64,000 nucleotides of DNA from Borrelia recurrentis A1 (GCF_000019705.1 NC_011244.1:744001-808000), one strand, 5' to 3'. Positions 19,746 to 31,171 are shown, counted from the stretch's first letter. The notes: generated by a model from the sequence alone, not told the origin. Numbers and translations: made by a program.

Positions 19746-19820
19746 GCCGACTTAGCTCAGTCAGGCCAGAGCAGCGGTCTTGTAAACCGCTGGCCGTCGG
19801 TTCGAATCCGACAGTCGGCT
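19746..19820 (+). tRNA. tRNA-Thr (anticodon UGU)
   Basis: 75-nt cloverleaf: acceptor GCCGACT/AGTCGGC perfect, discriminator T, anticodon stem GCGGT/ACCGC with loop CTTGTAA giving TGT. GTCGG/CCGAC T arm with TTCGAAT. CCA not encoded. Confidence 0.95.
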
Positions 19821-19824
19821 TTAT

Positions 19825-19906
19825 GGGGCGGTACCGAAGTGGTTAACCGGGGCAGACTGTAAATCTGTTGGCTTTGCCTACGTGGGTTCGAATCCCACCC
19901 TCCCCA
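19825..19906 (+). tRNA. tRNA-Tyr (anticodon GUA)
   Basis: 82-nt class II tRNA with a long variable arm. The anticodon stem CAGA/TCTG holds CTGTAAA, so GTA. T arm GTGGG/CCCAC. The acceptor GGGGCGG/CCTCCCC has one C-U mismatch at the fifth pair. Discriminator A; CCA not encoded. Only 4 bp separate it from tRNA-Thr, so the two share a transcript. Confidence 0.95.
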
Positions 19907-20138
19907 CTTTAAAGGTTATATAGTTTGTCTAAATGTTTTGGGAGGTCTTGTTTTATCATTTAGAGTATAGCTTTAATGTTAAGGTTAATGCATCTTAAAG
20001 TATTTTGATATTCATTGTAGTAAAATTAATTTAATATTTATAGATTATATTTTGTAGGGATAATGTGTTTTTTGTTTATTCTTTAGTTGAAGGTATGTAG
20101 ACGTTATTTTCTTCTTTTAAAAGAGATTTTGTATTCTT

Positions 20139-21173
20139 ATGGTAATAAAAAAGATTTTTATTTCCCTTTTTGTGTTTTTGCTTTTATTATTCATTTTTTT
20201 ATCTTTCTTATATTTTTTAAATTCTTCTCCTCTTAAATCTGATTTGGTATATGAATTTGAAATTCAAAAGGGATGGGGGGTTAAAAAAATTGCTTGGGAG
20301 CTTAAGAGAAAGGATTTAATTAGATCTGCTAAATTATTGATAGCAATTTCTTATTTTCTTGGTAGTGATAAAAACTTTAGAGAAGGCAAGTATTTGATTA
20401 ATGGTTATTGTTCGACTTTTGATGTTTATAAAGAGTTTTTAAAAGGAAGACCTATACTTCCTATTAATATTACTATACCTGAAGGGTATACTGGTAGAAG
20501 AATAGCTTTAAAATTGAATGAATCAGGTATTATTAGCAATGTACAAAGTTTTATTGATTTAATCAATGATGTTAACTTTGTTAATGAACTTGGACTTGAG
20601 TATGATTCTGTTGAGGGATTTTTATTTCCAGATACTTATAAGTTTTATAAAGGTATGGATATGAAAGAAATAATTAGAGTTTTTGTTAGCAACTTTTTTA
20701 ACAAACTTTATTCTATTGGTATAGATTATAAATCGTATTCTAGTAAGGATCTTTATGATAAAGTTATTATTGCGTCTATTGTTGAACGTGAATATAGAGT
20801 TAAAAATGAAGCACCAATAATGGCATCTGTTTTTTATAATAGAATAAAATCTAATATGGCATTGCAATCTTGTGCTACAATTGAGTATATTATTACTGAA
20901 GAGTTAAATAAGCCCCATCCCACAAGAATTTATTTTTCAGATTTAGAGATTAATTCTCAATATAATACTTATATTAATAAAGGTTATCCTCCAGGACCAA
21001 TTGCTAATGCTGGAATTGTATCTTTAACAGCAGCCTTTTTCCCAGATAATACAAATTATTTGTTTTTTGTTATAAAAGATCCTAAAGTCGGGACACATAA
21101 GTTTTCTTCGGTTTATAGTGATCACCTTTTAGCTGCAAATAGTTATATTCGTAGTTTTATTACTAAGGATTAA
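20139..21173 (+). CDS. mltG: Endolytic murein transglycosylase MltG (YceG family)
   Basis: Cuts nascent glycan strands, ending peptidoglycan polymerisation. 344 aa: one N-terminal membrane helix (residues 5-28), a LysM-like part, then the YceG catalytic domain with VEGFLFPDTYKF, IASIVEREYRV (catalytic Glu), a Q-rich ALQSCATIEYI and the C-terminal GYPPGPIANAG to THKFSSVYSDH. The 230 bp upstream hold no gene. It lies 7 bp before dnaG. Confidence 0.93.
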   Translation: MVIKKIFISLFVFLLLLFIFLSFLYFLNSSPLKSDLVYEFEIQKGWGVKKIAWELKRKDLIRSAKLLIAISYFLGSDKNFREGKYLINGYCSTFDVYKEFLKGRPILPINITIPEGYTGRRIALKLNESGIISNVQSFIDLINDVNFVNELGLEYDSVEGFLFPDTYKFYKGMDMKEIIRVFVSNFFNKLYSIGIDYKSYSSKDLYDKVIIASIVEREYRVKNEAPIMASVFYNRIKSNMALQSCATIEYIITEELNKPHPTRIYFSDLEINSQYNTYINKGYPPGPIANAGIVSLTAAFFPDNTNYLFFVIKDPKVGTHKFSSVYSDHLLAANSYIRSFITKD

Positions 21174-21180
21174 ATACAAT

Positions 21181-22956
21181 ATGGAATATGCTAAAATCAT
21201 AGATTTAATTAAACAAAGAGTAGATATTGTTAATATAATAAGTGAACATGTTTCGTTGGTTAAATCAGGAGCTTTTTATAAAGGTCTTTGTCCTTTTCAT
21301 GCTGAGAGAACACCTTCTTTTACTATAACCCCTTCTCAAGGACTTTTTTATTGTTTTGGATGCAAAAAAGGGGGAGATGTTGTTAAATTTTTAATGGATA
21401 TTGAAAAACTTAATTACAATGATGCTGTTGATTCTTTGTGCACTAAAATAGGAATTGAATATGATAGTGCTACAAGAAGTATGGGAATTAAACGTAAAAT
21501 TCATGATAAGACATTAATTTCAGAGATATATAATTTAAATGCTAAGTTAATTAAAGTTTTTGTATTTTTTTTAAATAATAATCAAAAAATTTTGAGTTAT
21601 ATTTTTCAAGAGAGGAGAATATCAAGAGAGATTGTTGATTTGTTTAATATTGGTTATTTATTATGTGATGTTGTAGGTAAGTCAAGTTTTTATGATTTTT
21701 TAGTCTCAAAAGGATATTCTAGTAGTATTTTAAGTAAGAGTGGTTTGTTTGCTAGTCGAAGGGAAAAGTTTTCAATTTTGTCTGGAAGATTAATCTTTCC
21801 AATTAAAGACTTTAAAGGAAATGTGGTAGGATTTGGAGGTAGAATTTTAGGTAAAAATAATGGCTCTAAATATATTAATTTAAGTGAAACAAGAGTTTTT
21901 AAAAAAAGAGAGTTACTTTATGGGTTTTATGAAGGCCTTTCTATGATTAAGGAAACTAGATCTATCATTTTAACGGAAGGATATATCGATGTTCTTGCAT
22001 TCTTTACAGCGGGTATCAAGATAGCCGTTTCTACACTTGGTACTTCTTTTTCAACACAACATCTTGCTTTAATTAAGAGATATGCCGATAAAATACTAAT
22101 ATGTTTTGATGATGACATGGCTGGACTTGTAGCTACTTTTAAAGCATATCAAATTTGTTTGCCTTTTAATATTGATGTAAGTGTAATTAGGATGAAATAT
22201 GGAGTTGATCCTGCAGATGTTTTAAAGAATAAGGGTGTTTCTGTTTTAAGTAATATGGTTAATGATAGCTGTGATGCTTTTGAATATCTTTTAGAAAAAT
22301 ATTCTCTAAAATATGATTTAAATAAAACTACAGATTTAAACAGTATGGTTAATTTGTTTATAAATTTGATAGGTCTATCAAGTACTAATACACAAAGAGA
22401 TCTTCTATTGTTAAAACTTGAGAGTAAATTAGGTGTTAAATTGGAAACTTTAAGAAAAGATTATTATAGTATGAGAGAAAAGAAAGCAATTGCTAGCTAT
22501 AAGAAGAATGCATGTTCTTATGAGGTAAATACCTATGAGAGATATTTATTGGTTGCCTTATTGAAAGACTTTAATTATTTTACTATAATAAGGCGTAATA
22601 TTAATGATAGTGACTTGTATGATATTGATGTAAAAAAAATTTTTGTATGTTTTGAAAATTTGTTTGATAATAATAAGAGTTTTTCATTGTTTAATTTAAA
22701 AGAATTATTAAAAAATAAATATGGTAGTATTAGTGAAATTTTTTTTGAAAATATGTTACGAGTAGAGTTTGAAGTGGATGATGAGATGGTTAAGCAAATT
22801 TTGTTTGCAATTAAAAAGAGAAAAGTAGAAAATAGAATTTTGGCATTTAAAGAGATGATCAAAAATTATGTTTCGATAGATGCTAAAGCCCAGATAAGAG
22901 AATTGATGTTTTTAAATATGCAAAGAGAAAATCTGAGGATATATTTAAATGAATAG
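21181..22956 (+). CDS. dnaG: DNA primase DnaG
   Basis: Synthesises RNA primers at replication forks. 591 aa: CHC2 zinc finger ([12 protein letters not shown]...FYCFGC), RNA polymerase core, TOPRIM domain with [11 protein letters not shown] (Glu) and [12 protein letters not shown] (DxD), and a divergent C-terminal helicase-binding part. It overlaps rpoD by 8 bp, the macromolecular-synthesis arrangement (rpsU is absent here). Confidence 0.96.
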   Translation: MEYAKIIDLIKQRVDIVNIISEHVSLVKSGAFYKGLCPFHAERTPSFTITPSQGLFYCFGCKKGGDVVKFLMDIEKLNYNDAVDSLCTKIGIEYDSATRSMGIKRKIHDKTLISEIYNLNAKLIKVFVFFLNNNQKILSYIFQERRISREIVDLFNIGYLLCDVVGKSSFYDFLVSKGYSSSILSKSGLFASRREKFSILSGRLIFPIKDFKGNVVGFGGRILGKNNGSKYINLSETRVFKKRELLYGFYEGLSMIKETRSIILTEGYIDVLAFFTAGIKIAVSTLGTSFSTQHLALIKRYADKILICFDDDMAGLVATFKAYQICLPFNIDVSVIRMKYGVDPADVLKNKGVSVLSNMVNDSCDAFEYLLEKYSLKYDLNKTTDLNSMVNLFINLIGLSSTNTQRDLLLLKLESKLGVKLETLRKDYYSMREKKAIASYKKNACSYEVNTYERYLLVALLKDFNYFTIIRRNINDSDLYDIDVKKIFVCFENLFDNNKSFSLFNLKELLKNKYGSISEIFFENMLRVEFEVDDEMVKQILFAIKKRKVENRILAFKEMIKNYVSIDAKAQIRELMFLNMQRENLRIYLNE

Positions 22957-24841
22957 TGTAGATAATAAAGACTTGCAGGCTTTTAAGAAAAAAAATTCAA
23001 AATTAATAAAGACTATTTTAAATTATTTGGGAGATAAAAAGGAAATTACTTTTGAGGACCTATCAACTTTTTTATCAGGAGATATGTTAGAGCCTGATAA
23101 TATTGATTGTATTTATGGAATTCTTGAAAATGAGGGGATAGGTTTGATTAATGAAAAAATAGGGTCAGATATTTGTGATGTTGATGAACTTGATGAGGCA
23201 AGTAAGCTTGATAGTCAATGTATGATGTTAGATGATGCTATTCAGGTTGATGATGAGCTTGATGATAAATTGGATGATTTTGATGATGAAGTTTTAGACA
23301 AAGAAGATTATAATTCAGGATACATTAAGAGTGGTTTATTAAAAGATAGTAATTCTGAGGATCCAATAAGACTTTATTTAAAAGAAATAGGAAAAGAGTT
23401 TTTATTAACTGGAAATCAAGAAGTAGAACTTGCAAAACAAATGGATTCTGGGGAGAGTATAATTGAAAATATTCTTAAGAACGAGGGATTAGTTATAGAG
23501 AATTATTATAATTTGGTTAATGCTATTTATTCAAGAGTTGACAAAGAGGAATTTTTTAAAAAAGATAGAGAAAGGGAAAAAGATAATAATTTTGATTATT
23601 ATAACAAAAAAAAAAGAATTACTTCATTTTACAAATCTTTGTTAAAGCCATTCCAGGATCGTCTAGTCAAGTATGTTGAGAGAAAGCATAGATTATATGA
23701 ACTTGGTGAGGATATTTTTGAAGAGAGTATTACTAATGAGAGATTACAGATAAAAGAGCTTCTTAAGTCGATTCCTTTATATCAGGAGGAATTACGTCTG
23801 TTTTCAGATGATTATATTGATTCTGCTAGCAAGATAAAAGATTTAAAGAGGCAACAAAAATCTATACTGGATAGATTGAAAATAGATAAGGTGCGAAATC
23901 TTAGAATTCTTGGCAGGGATTTGGCTATTCCTGAGAAGAGAGAGAGAATAGAAAAATCTTTAAATATTAGGGAAGATTTAATTAAGGAACAAATTACAGA
24001 AGCTCAACTTGCTCAAAAAGAACTTGAGAGGATTGAGATGTATTATGAATATCCAATGGATAAGATAATAAGTATGTCAGAAGAGATCCTTAAGGGTAAA
24101 CAAATGATGCAACATGCAAAGGATCAATTAATTAAAGCTAATTTGAGACTTGTTGTAAGTATTGCTAAAAAATATGCTAATAGAGGTTTACATTTCTTTG
24201 ATCTTGTTCAAGAGGGTAATATTGGTCTAATTAAAGCGGTTGAAAAATTTGAGTATAAAAGGGGATTTAAGTTTTCTACTTATGCTACATGGTGGATTCG
24301 TCAGGCAATAACAAGATCAATATCAGATCAGGCACGTACCATTCGTGTACCTGTACATATGATTGAACAGATAAATAGACTTAATAGGGAAACAAGATAT
24401 TTAGTTCAGATTTTAGGTAAAGATCCAACAGATGAAGAGTTATCAATTAGGCTTGGTTGGGATCTCAAAAAAGTAAAAACCGTAAAGAATGTTTCAAGAG
24501 AACCTGTTTCACTTGAAACACCAATTGGAGAAGAAGAGGATTCTGTGCTTAGTGATTTTATTGAAGATAAGGCGATTAAAAATCCAGCAAAGCATACATC
24601 TTTTGTTATATTACAGGATCAAATAAGGGCAGTTCTTGGAACTTTGCCAGAGAGAGAACAAGAAGTTGTTAAGATGAGATTTGGTCTTGAGGATGGATAT
24701 TCTTTAACTCTTGAAGAAGTGGGATTATATTTTAATGTTACAAGAGAGAGAATTAGACAAATTGAGTCTAAAGCCTTGAGGAGACTTAAGAATCCAAAAA
24801 AAACCCAGAAACTTAAAGATTATTTGGAAGATTTAAATTGA
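22949..24841 (+). CDS. rpoD: Primary sigma factor RpoD (sigma-70)
   Basis: Housekeeping sigma factor, 630 aa. Acidic N-terminal region 1.1 (Asp-rich at about 75-120), region 1.2 ([16 protein letters not shown]), a long charged insertion, region 2 ([50 protein letters not shown]), region 3 and region 4.2 ([20 protein letters not shown]). It recognises promoters such as the TTGACA/TATAAT site at 4862-4891. ATG overlaps dnaG by 8 bp. Confidence 0.97.
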   Translation: MNSVDNKDLQAFKKKNSKLIKTILNYLGDKKEITFEDLSTFLSGDMLEPDNIDCIYGILENEGIGLINEKIGSDICDVDELDEASKLDSQCMMLDDAIQVDDELDDKLDDFDDEVLDKEDYNSGYIKSGLLKDSNSEDPIRLYLKEIGKEFLLTGNQEVELAKQMDSGESIIENILKNEGLVIENYYNLVNAIYSRVDKEEFFKKDREREKDNNFDYYNKKKRITSFYKSLLKPFQDRLVKYVERKHRLYELGEDIFEESITNERLQIKELLKSIPLYQEELRLFSDDYIDSASKIKDLKRQQKSILDRLKIDKVRNLRILGRDLAIPEKRERIEKSLNIREDLIKEQITEAQLAQKELERIEMYYEYPMDKIISMSEEILKGKQMMQHAKDQLIKANLRLVVSIAKKYANRGLHFFDLVQEGNIGLIKAVEKFEYKRGFKFSTYATWWIRQAITRSISDQARTIRVPVHMIEQINRLNRETRYLVQILGKDPTDEELSIRLGWDLKKVKTVKNVSREPVSLETPIGEEEDSVLSDFIEDKAIKNPAKHTSFVILQDQIRAVLGTLPEREQEVVKMRFGLEDGYSLTLEEVGLYFNVTRERIRQIESKALRRLKNPKKTQKLKDYLEDLN

Positions 24842-24855
24842 ATAAGGAGGTCTTC

Positions 24856-25614
24856 GTGGAGAGTAATATTGATATATTGAGAAATCTTGAAGGTATATAT
24901 AAGTCTAAATTTGAACTTGAAGAACGCCAAAGGAATATTCCTAAATATTTGCAAACTAAAAAAGTTCAAATTGATGGACTTGTTGAGACTTTTGCCGAAT
25001 TGCAATTACGATTTAAGGAATATCAAAAAGAAGATGCATCTTTGAAATTAGATATTCAAGATATTAATGTAAGAAAGAGCAAGGCTGAAGAGAAAATTGA
25101 TAGTATTAAGACTCAAAGGGAGTATGAGGCTCTTGAAAAAGAATTGCAAACTATTATTGATGATGAAGTTGCTATTAGAAAGAAGATGACACATATTACT
25201 GGGCTTAAGACTAAAGTAGACAGGGAAATAGCCGATGTTAAGAGTAAACTTGAGATTGAGCAAAATATTTATGCTGTTGAGAGTAATGATCTTGAAAATG
25301 AACTTTTAGAAATTGTCAAAAAACTTGATTCTATAAAAAGTGAAGAAGAAAAATATTCTTCTCGTATGGATGAGGACTTTTTATTTAAATTTCAAAGAAT
25401 TATTCGCAATAAATCCAATGGAGTTGTACCTTTAATTGACAGTGTTTGTAAGGGTTGTCATATGATACTTCCTGTGGAATTTGCAAATAAGGTGAGGCGT
25501 GAACCAGATGATATTAAGTTTTGTCCTTATTGTAGTAGAATACTTTATTATCAGGATAAATTTGAAGTTGGGTTGGGGATGGTTCCTGGTGGTTTAGCAG
25601 ATCTTATAGAATAA
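24856..25614 (+). CDS. Coiled-coil zinc-ribbon protein (CdsZ/DUF164 family)
   Basis: 252 aa from GTG at 24856, chosen because AAGGAGG at 24844-24850 is 5 bp upstream; an in-frame TTG at 24838 overlaps rpoD and has no site. About 190 residues of charged coiled coil (EKIDSIKTQREYEALEKELQ) end in a zinc ribbon CKGCHMILP...FCPYC. Members are found next to RNase P RNA or rpoD genes in many bacteria; the molecular role is not settled (RNA or DNA binding is suspected). It lies immediately upstream of rnpB. Confidence 0.87.
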   Translation: MESNIDILRNLEGIYKSKFELEERQRNIPKYLQTKKVQIDGLVETFAELQLRFKEYQKEDASLKLDIQDINVRKSKAEEKIDSIKTQREYEALEKELQTIIDDEVAIRKKMTHITGLKTKVDREIADVKSKLEIEQNIYAVESNDLENELLEIVKKLDSIKSEEEKYSSRMDEDFLFKFQRIIRNKSNGVVPLIDSVCKGCHMILPVEFANKVRREPDDIKFCPYCSRILYYQDKFEVGLGMVPGGLADLIE

Positions 25615-25640
25615 TATTTTAAAATTTATGTGTGTATTTG

Positions 25641-25990
25641 AAGTTGATATCCAGTCATCGCTTAATATACTGTATTTCAGTATCTTGAGAGGAAAGTCCG
25701 AGCTCCAATAAGAGCATAATGCTAGGTAATGCCTAGGAGTTGAAAGACTTAAGATAGTGTCACAGAAAATTACCGCCTTAGGGTAAGGGTGAAAAGGTGA
25801 GGTAAGAGCTCACCGCTTATTTAGTGATAAATAAGGTCAAGACAAACCTCATTAGGAGCAAAATCAAGTAAACAAGCTTCCTTAGCTCTTGAGGATATGC
25901 TTGTGGGTAGATTGCATGATTTTTTCAGTGATGGAAAAACAAGATAGATGATGACATAATACAGAACTCGGCTTATGGATATCAACTTAA
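25641..25990 (+). ncRNA. rnpB: RNase P RNA (type A)
   Basis: Catalytic RNA of RNase P, about 350 nt. Ends pair as P1: AAGTTGATATCC (25641-25652) with GGATATCAACTT (25977-25988). Conserved core strings are present: GAGGAAAGTCCGAGCTCC, ACAGAAAATTACCGCC, AGGGTGAAAAGGTGAGGTAA, and the 3' GATAGATGATGACATAATAC leading to AGAACTCGGCTTATGG. Exact termini are estimates. It lies between the zinc-ribbon gene and the TPR gene, and explains that 390-bp gap. Confidence 0.96.
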
Positions 25991-26008
25991 ATTTTTTAGA
26001 GAATCTTT

Positions 26009-26974
26009 ATGGGAATCAATTATTTGAAATTTATTTTTTATTTTGTTATAAGTTTATCACTTGTATTCTTTCTTTTTTTTATTTTATCTTATTTAAAAGC
26101 TTTTTCTAATTCTTATTTAAAAGCAGGTCCTACCGAGGTAAATTTGCTTGTTTTATGGGAGAATAAGGAGTACAAAGAAATAATAGATTATGCTGAGAAT
26201 GGTATTAAAGAAAATAAATTTGATTTTAATCTAAATTTACTTCTTGGATTTTCGTATTTTTATTATTCTTTAATGTTAAATGATAGTTATTTAAAAAATC
26301 AATTTTTGGATAACGCAATAGAAAGATTGAGGTTTTTAATGTCTATTAATGATGATGTTCCTATGAGTTCACTTTATTATATTTTGGGAAAAGCTTATTC
26401 TCATAAGGGTGAGTATTATAGTGATCTTTCTGTTAAATATTTAAATAAGTCTTTATATGCAAGTAGTTTTGATTTTGTAAATGTAAAAAAAGATATTTTT
26501 GAGTATTTGGGGTATTCTTATCAACTTTTAAGAGATTATAATTCTAGTTTAAAATTTTTTGAAAAGGCTTATAGAGAAAATAAATCTGATCTTATTCTTT
26601 GGAGTTTGGCATATGTTAATTATAAGGCAGGAGATATTGATAAGAGTATTGAATATATAAATAAATTTTTAGAAGAAGAGCATGGATCATTAAAAGGAGA
26701 TAAGCGAGATGATAATTTAGTGCAAAAGGTATATTTACTTTATGGAAATATTTATTTTGAGAGAAGTGCTTATGAGGATGCCTTTAATTGCTATGATAAA
26801 GTCTTGAAAATTAATAGTTTAAATCCTAATGTTTATGTTAAAATAGGAGACATATATAGAAAAAGAGATAAAGATTATCCTAAGGCTAGAAAATATTGGC
26901 GAGAAGCATTAAGCATTAATCCTTATTTAGAAGAAGCAAGGGAAAGGCTTAAAATTAGCCCGGAGGATTTTTAG
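26009..26974 (+). CDS. Membrane-anchored TPR protein
   Basis: 321 aa. One N-terminal membrane helix (about residues 8-30), then several tetratricopeptide-like helix pairs (for example LLLGFSYFYYSL, YILGKAYSHKGEYYSDL, LYGNIYFERSAYEDAFNCYDKV and the last VYVKIGDIYRKRDKDYPKARK). Probably faces the periplasm. It is 12 bp upstream of mreB, so a role with the elongasome is possible but unproven. Confidence 0.82.
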   Translation: MGINYLKFIFYFVISLSLVFFLFFILSYLKAFSNSYLKAGPTEVNLLVLWENKEYKEIIDYAENGIKENKFDFNLNLLLGFSYFYYSLMLNDSYLKNQFLDNAIERLRFLMSINDDVPMSSLYYILGKAYSHKGEYYSDLSVKYLNKSLYASSFDFVNVKKDIFEYLGYSYQLLRDYNSSLKFFEKAYRENKSDLILWSLAYVNYKAGDIDKSIEYINKFLEEEHGSLKGDKRDDNLVQKVYLLYGNIYFERSAYEDAFNCYDKVLKINSLNPNVYVKIGDIYRKRDKDYPKARKYWREALSINPYLEEARERLKISPEDF

Positions 26975-26986
26975 AGGGAGATTGAT

Positions 26987-28036
26987 TTGAATTTTTTTAA
27001 ATCTTTTTTGATAGATATTGGTATTGATCTTGGTACATGCAATACTTTGGTTTACATTAAGGATTATGGTGTAGTTATGAGTGAACCTTCGGTAGTTGCT
27101 ATTGATGTTAATAAGAATAATAGGGTGGTAGCTGTTGGTCGTAATGCAAAGAAGATGCTTTGGAAAACACCAGAGAATATTAAGGCAGTAAGACCACTTC
27201 GTGATGGTGTTATTGCTGATATTGAGAATACAGAAAAAATGATTCGGTATTTTATAGGTCAGATTTTTTCTCGAAAAAAATTATTTTTTAAACCAAGAAT
27301 GGTAATAGGAGTTCCAACTTGTATTACTGAAGTTGAGAGAAGAGCTGTAAAAGAGAGTGCAATGAATGCTGGTGCTCGTGAGGTTAAAGTTATTGAAGAA
27401 TCTCTTGCAGCTGCTATTGGATCTGATATTCCTATTTTTGAGCCAACAGGTCATATGGTATGCGATATTGGAGGAGGAACTACCGAAATATCAGTTATTT
27501 CTCTTGGTGGTATGGTTGTAAGTAGAGCTATTAGAACAGGTGGTGATGAATTTGATGAGAGTATCATTAAATATATGAGGAATGCTCATAATATTATTAT
27601 TGGACAACAAACAGCTGAAAAATTAAAAATTAAAATAGGTAATGTTTATCCAGATACTCATAATTTGAAAATAGAGACAATAGATATTAAAGGAACAGAT
27701 GCTGTTACGGGTCTTCCTAGAAAGCAAATTATTGATTCTATGGAAGTAAGAGAGTCTTTGCAAGAACCTATTAGTACCGTTGTTGATGAGGTTAAGAGAA
27801 CTCTTGGGGCAACTCCTCCGGAGCTTGCAACTGATATTGTTGAGCGTGGCATTATATTAACAGGAGGTGGGGCTCTTCTTAAAGGACTTAGTAGGCTTTT
27901 ATCAAAGGAAACAGGAGTTCCAGTTTACGTTGCGGATAATCCTCTTTTATCTGTAGCTGTTGGAGCTGGTCTATTTTATGATTATGCTAATAGAATAGAT
28001 ATTAGTAAAAATATATATAGTTTTATTAATGAATAA
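26987..28036 (+). CDS. mreB: Rod-shape protein MreB (bacterial actin)
   Basis: 349 aa actin-like ATPase that organises lateral wall synthesis. Phosphate-1 [14 protein letters not shown], connect-1, phosphate-2 [18 protein letters not shown] and adenosine [15 protein letters not shown] start with AGAGGGAG upstream. The N-terminus [11 protein letters not shown] could be a short membrane-binding helix. First gene of mreBCD-mrdA-rodA. Confidence 0.96.
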   Translation: MNFFKSFLIDIGIDLGTCNTLVYIKDYGVVMSEPSVVAIDVNKNNRVVAVGRNAKKMLWKTPENIKAVRPLRDGVIADIENTEKMIRYFIGQIFSRKKLFFKPRMVIGVPTCITEVERRAVKESAMNAGAREVKVIEESLAAAIGSDIPIFEPTGHMVCDIGGGTTEISVISLGGMVVSRAIRTGGDEFDESIIKYMRNAHNIIIGQQTAEKLKIKIGNVYPDTHNLKIETIDIKGTDAVTGLPRKQIIDSMEVRESLQEPISTVVDEVKRTLGATPPELATDIVERGIILTGGGALLKGLSRLLSKETGVPVYVADNPLLSVAVGAGLFYDYANRIDISKNIYSFINE

Positions 28037-28038
28037 AT

Positions 28039-28884
28039 ATGAAGTTTCTTGTTAATTTCAGGGATTTTATTAAAGTAATAACTGTATTAATATTTGCTAC
28101 TATTCTTATGTTTTATGATACAAATGGTTCTAGGGTGAAGAAAAGAGATGATTTTTTTATTTTTACTTTAAATTCATATATTCAAAGGAATATGTATGAA
28201 TTTTTTAATTTTGTCTCTAGTATTTTTAAAGCAATAAATGAATATAAAGATTATGGTGAGACTATAGAAGCTTATAAGAAGCGCATACAACAACTTGAGA
28301 TAGTTATTCAGAATGTTCAAGTATTAAGACAAGAAAATTCTAGACTTAAAGAACAACTTGAATTTTATTCGGAACATTCTAATGTTTTTATTTCCGCCGA
28401 GATAATTTATCTAAATTATGCAAATATTTCATCTCTAATGGCAATTAACAAAGGTTATAATGATGGTGTTCAAAAAGATATGATAGCCGTTGCTTATCAA
28501 GATGGATTTAGTGGTCTTGTTGGCAAAGTTGTCAAAGTTTATGCAAATACTTCAAGAATCTTACCTTTAACCAGTTATGAAAATTTTGTTTCTGCGAGAA
28601 TTCAAAATAGTAAATTTATAGGTCTTGTTGAAGGTAAGGGATATGGTGAGGTTCTTGAGATGAATTATGTTAATAAATTGGCTGAAAATTTTTTGAAAGT
28701 TGGGGATTCTGTTGTTACGGCTGGTTTTAGTGATTATCCTGGTGGCATTTATATAGGTAAAATTACTCATTTTGATGTTCTTGAATATAATTCGCTTTTG
28801 AGTATTAAAATTGAACCCATAATAATTTTAGATAAATTAGAATATGTGTTTTTGATTAAGGGTGATGAGAGGATGAAAAATTGA
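28039..28884 (+). CDS. mreC: Rod-shape protein MreC
   Basis: 281 aa: N-terminal membrane helix (about 12-27), coiled coil (IEAYKKRIQQLEIVIQNVQV), then the two-barrel periplasmic domain with AVAYQDGFSGLVGKVVKV and VGDSVVTAGFSDYPGGIYIGKI. Links MreB to PBP2. It is 2 bp after mreB and overlaps mreD by 4 bp. Confidence 0.93.
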   Translation: MKFLVNFRDFIKVITVLIFATILMFYDTNGSRVKKRDDFFIFTLNSYIQRNMYEFFNFVSSIFKAINEYKDYGETIEAYKKRIQQLEIVIQNVQVLRQENSRLKEQLEFYSEHSNVFISAEIIYLNYANISSLMAINKGYNDGVQKDMIAVAYQDGFSGLVGKVVKVYANTSRILPLTSYENFVSARIQNSKFIGLVEGKGYGEVLEMNYVNKLAENFLKVGDSVVTAGFSDYPGGIYIGKITHFDVLEYNSLLSIKIEPIIILDKLEYVFLIKGDERMKN

Positions 28885-29363
28885 TATGTTTTATATTGTA
28901 TTATATTATTAGCGTGCTTTTGGGACAAATTTTTCAATATTATTGTGATATAGGTTTTTCTTTTTCAGTAGATATATTTTTAATTATTTTAATTTTTAAT
29001 TCTTTAAATTTTGCTTTTAATGTAGGTTTGATTTCAAGTATTTTACATGGTTTTATTATGGAATATTTTAATGGATTGCCACTTGGTTTTTTTGTATTTT
29101 GTTATGTTTTAGTATTTTATCTGCTCTATAAAATCAAGATAGTTGTTCCAAAAAGTATGTTTAGTGTAACAATGTTTTTTATTTTTTCAAAATTTATTAT
29201 TTGGTTTGTAGCAATGATTTTTGCAGATTTTGTTGATCTTAAAGGTTTTAATTATTCAATATTTGATCTAAATCTTATTATCAATATAGTATTTTTAAAT
29301 TTTTTATATCCAATTTTAAATTATTTCACAAGGAGTTTTTATACTATTAGGGAGGAATATTAA
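28881..29363 (+). CDS. mreD: Rod-shape protein MreD
   Basis: 160 aa polytopic membrane protein with about five helices; sequence poorly conserved, assigned from topology and place between mreC and mrdA. The TTG start overlaps the mreC stop, with GAGAGGA about 7 bp upstream. Confidence 0.85.
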   Translation: MICFILYYIISVLLGQIFQYYCDIGFSFSVDIFLIILIFNSLNFAFNVGLISSILHGFIMEYFNGLPLGFFVFCYVLVFYLLYKIKIVVPKSMFSVTMFFIFSKFIIWFVAMIFADFVDLKGFNYSIFDLNLIINIVFLNFLYPILNYFTRSFYTIREEY

Positions 29364-29368
29364 TTAAA

Positions 29369-31168
29369 ATGAAACTTGTTTCGGGTATTAGATATAAGTT
29401 TGGAATGTTTCTTCTATCTTTCGTTTTTTTTTCTTACCTTTTTACTTTATTTAAGATGCAGATTGGAAAACATTTGTTTTATGATAGGGAAGCAACAGTT
29501 CTTTTATCTAGAGTTGAAAAGGTTAGTGCTTCAAGAGGAGAGATCTTAGATTCAAATTTTAATGTTCTTGCAAATAATCTTACAGTTTTTGTTTTAAAGA
29601 TTAGCTTGGAACAATATTATAGTATGTCTGTTAAAGATAGAGATGAAATGTTAAATTTTTTATCAGATATTTTAGGTATTGATAGGGAACCTATTCTTTC
29701 TAAAATTGAGGCTACTAGAGGGTATTTAAAGGATGTGGAAATAATTGAACTTAATCCAGAAATGTTATTTAGGATTGCTGAGAAGAGAAGTTATTATCCT
29801 GCTCTTTTGTGGACATATTCATTTAAAAGGAATTATTTGGTAGATGATTCTTATTCTCATCCTATTGGATATGTTGGTAGGATTAATCAGAGGGAATTAC
29901 GTGCTTTTTATAATGTTAAAGGATATGATAACAATTCTACAATAGGAAAATTAGGAGTTGAGCAAATTTATGATAGTTATATTAGAGGAAAAGAAGGTTT
30001 AATTAAATATAGAGTAGATTCTAGAGAAAGAAAAATAGATAGTGGTTCTATTATCGAGCATATGATACCTGGTCATAATATTGTTTTAAATATTAATAAA
30101 GATATTCAGATGCTTGCTAAGAATACTTTAGGTAAGAGATATGGAACTGTAGTGGTATTAAAGCCTTCAACAGGAGGTGTTATGGCGTTGCATAATTATC
30201 CTTATTATTCAATGAATGATGTTTATAATAAACATTCTAGAGAGGATTATTCGTTTTTAAATAGAGCAATCCAGTCGGTTTATCCACCTGCATCTATTTT
30301 TAAACTGGTTATGGCTACGGCTTTGTTAGAAGAACAAGTTTTAGATAAAAATAAAAAACTTCATTGTCAGGGCTATTTTAGGGTGGGAAATAGAATGTTT
30401 CATTGTTGGAATCGTGTTGGGCATGGTTATGTTGATTTAGAGCATGCTGTTGCTCATTCATGTAATGTTTATTTTTATATGGTGGGACTTAAATATCTTG
30501 GTGTTGAGAGAATAGTTAAATATGCAAAAGAATATGGTTTTGGGGAAAAAACAGAGATTGATTTACCAAATGAAGTTTCTGGACTTCTTCCAAGTCCAGA
30601 ATGGAAAGAGAAAACTTTCAGTCAACCTTGGGTAGGAGGTGATACTGTTAATTTTTCAATAGGTCAAGGCTTTTTAAATGCTACTCCTATTCAGATTGTA
30701 AATATGGTAGCTATGATTGCCAATGAAGGTGTTATTTATAAACCAAGAATTGTTAGTAAAATTTTAAATGGTAATACTAATGAAGTCATTCTTGAAAATG
30801 TTCCTGAAGTTCTTAGAAAAACAAATATTATTAGTAAACGTACTTTTAGACTTTTGAAAAAATATATGAGAAATGTTGTAACTTATGGTACTGCTAAAAA
30901 TTCGGTTTTAACAAAAGCTGTTGAAGTTGTAGGTAAGACAGGTACAGGACAAACGGGTGTTATTGGGGTTGAAAATAGTTCTTTTGTTGGTCTTGCTCCT
31001 TATAATGAAGTATCGAGTAAACAAATTGTTATTTTTAGTTTTGTTGAGGGAAGAAGTAATGCAGGTATGTGGCCTGCTAAATCTGTAGATTTAATGATGC
31101 AAGGAATTTTTGCTAAACAGAGTTATGAAGATATTCTTAGAGAATATAAACCATGGTATATTAGGTAA
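29369..31168 (+). CDS. mrdA: Penicillin-binding protein 2 (elongasome transpeptidase)
   Basis: 599 aa class B PBP. Membrane helix near residues 10-29, PBP dimerisation domain (SRVEKVSASRGEILDSN), then the transpeptidase with SxxK in PPASIFKLVMA, SxN in AHSCNVYFYM and KTG in VVGKTGTGQTG. Crosslinks peptidoglycan during elongation with RodA, encoded next. Borrelia uses ornithine in its peptide, which this sequence does not show. Confidence 0.95.
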   Translation: MKLVSGIRYKFGMFLLSFVFFSYLFTLFKMQIGKHLFYDREATVLLSRVEKVSASRGEILDSNFNVLANNLTVFVLKISLEQYYSMSVKDRDEMLNFLSDILGIDREPILSKIEATRGYLKDVEIIELNPEMLFRIAEKRSYYPALLWTYSFKRNYLVDDSYSHPIGYVGRINQRELRAFYNVKGYDNNSTIGKLGVEQIYDSYIRGKEGLIKYRVDSRERKIDSGSIIEHMIPGHNIVLNINKDIQMLAKNTLGKRYGTVVVLKPSTGGVMALHNYPYYSMNDVYNKHSREDYSFLNRAIQSVYPPASIFKLVMATALLEEQVLDKNKKLHCQGYFRVGNRMFHCWNRVGHGYVDLEHAVAHSCNVYFYMVGLKYLGVERIVKYAKEYGFGEKTEIDLPNEVSGLLPSPEWKEKTFSQPWVGGDTVNFSIGQGFLNATPIQIVNMVAMIANEGVIYKPRIVSKILNGNTNEVILENVPEVLRKTNIISKRTFRLLKKYMRNVVTYGTAKNSVLTKAVEVVGKTGTGQTGVIGVENSSFVGLAPYNEVSSKQIVIFSFVEGRSNAGMWPAKSVDLMMQGIFAKQSYEDILREYKPWYIR

Positions 31169-31171
31169 AAT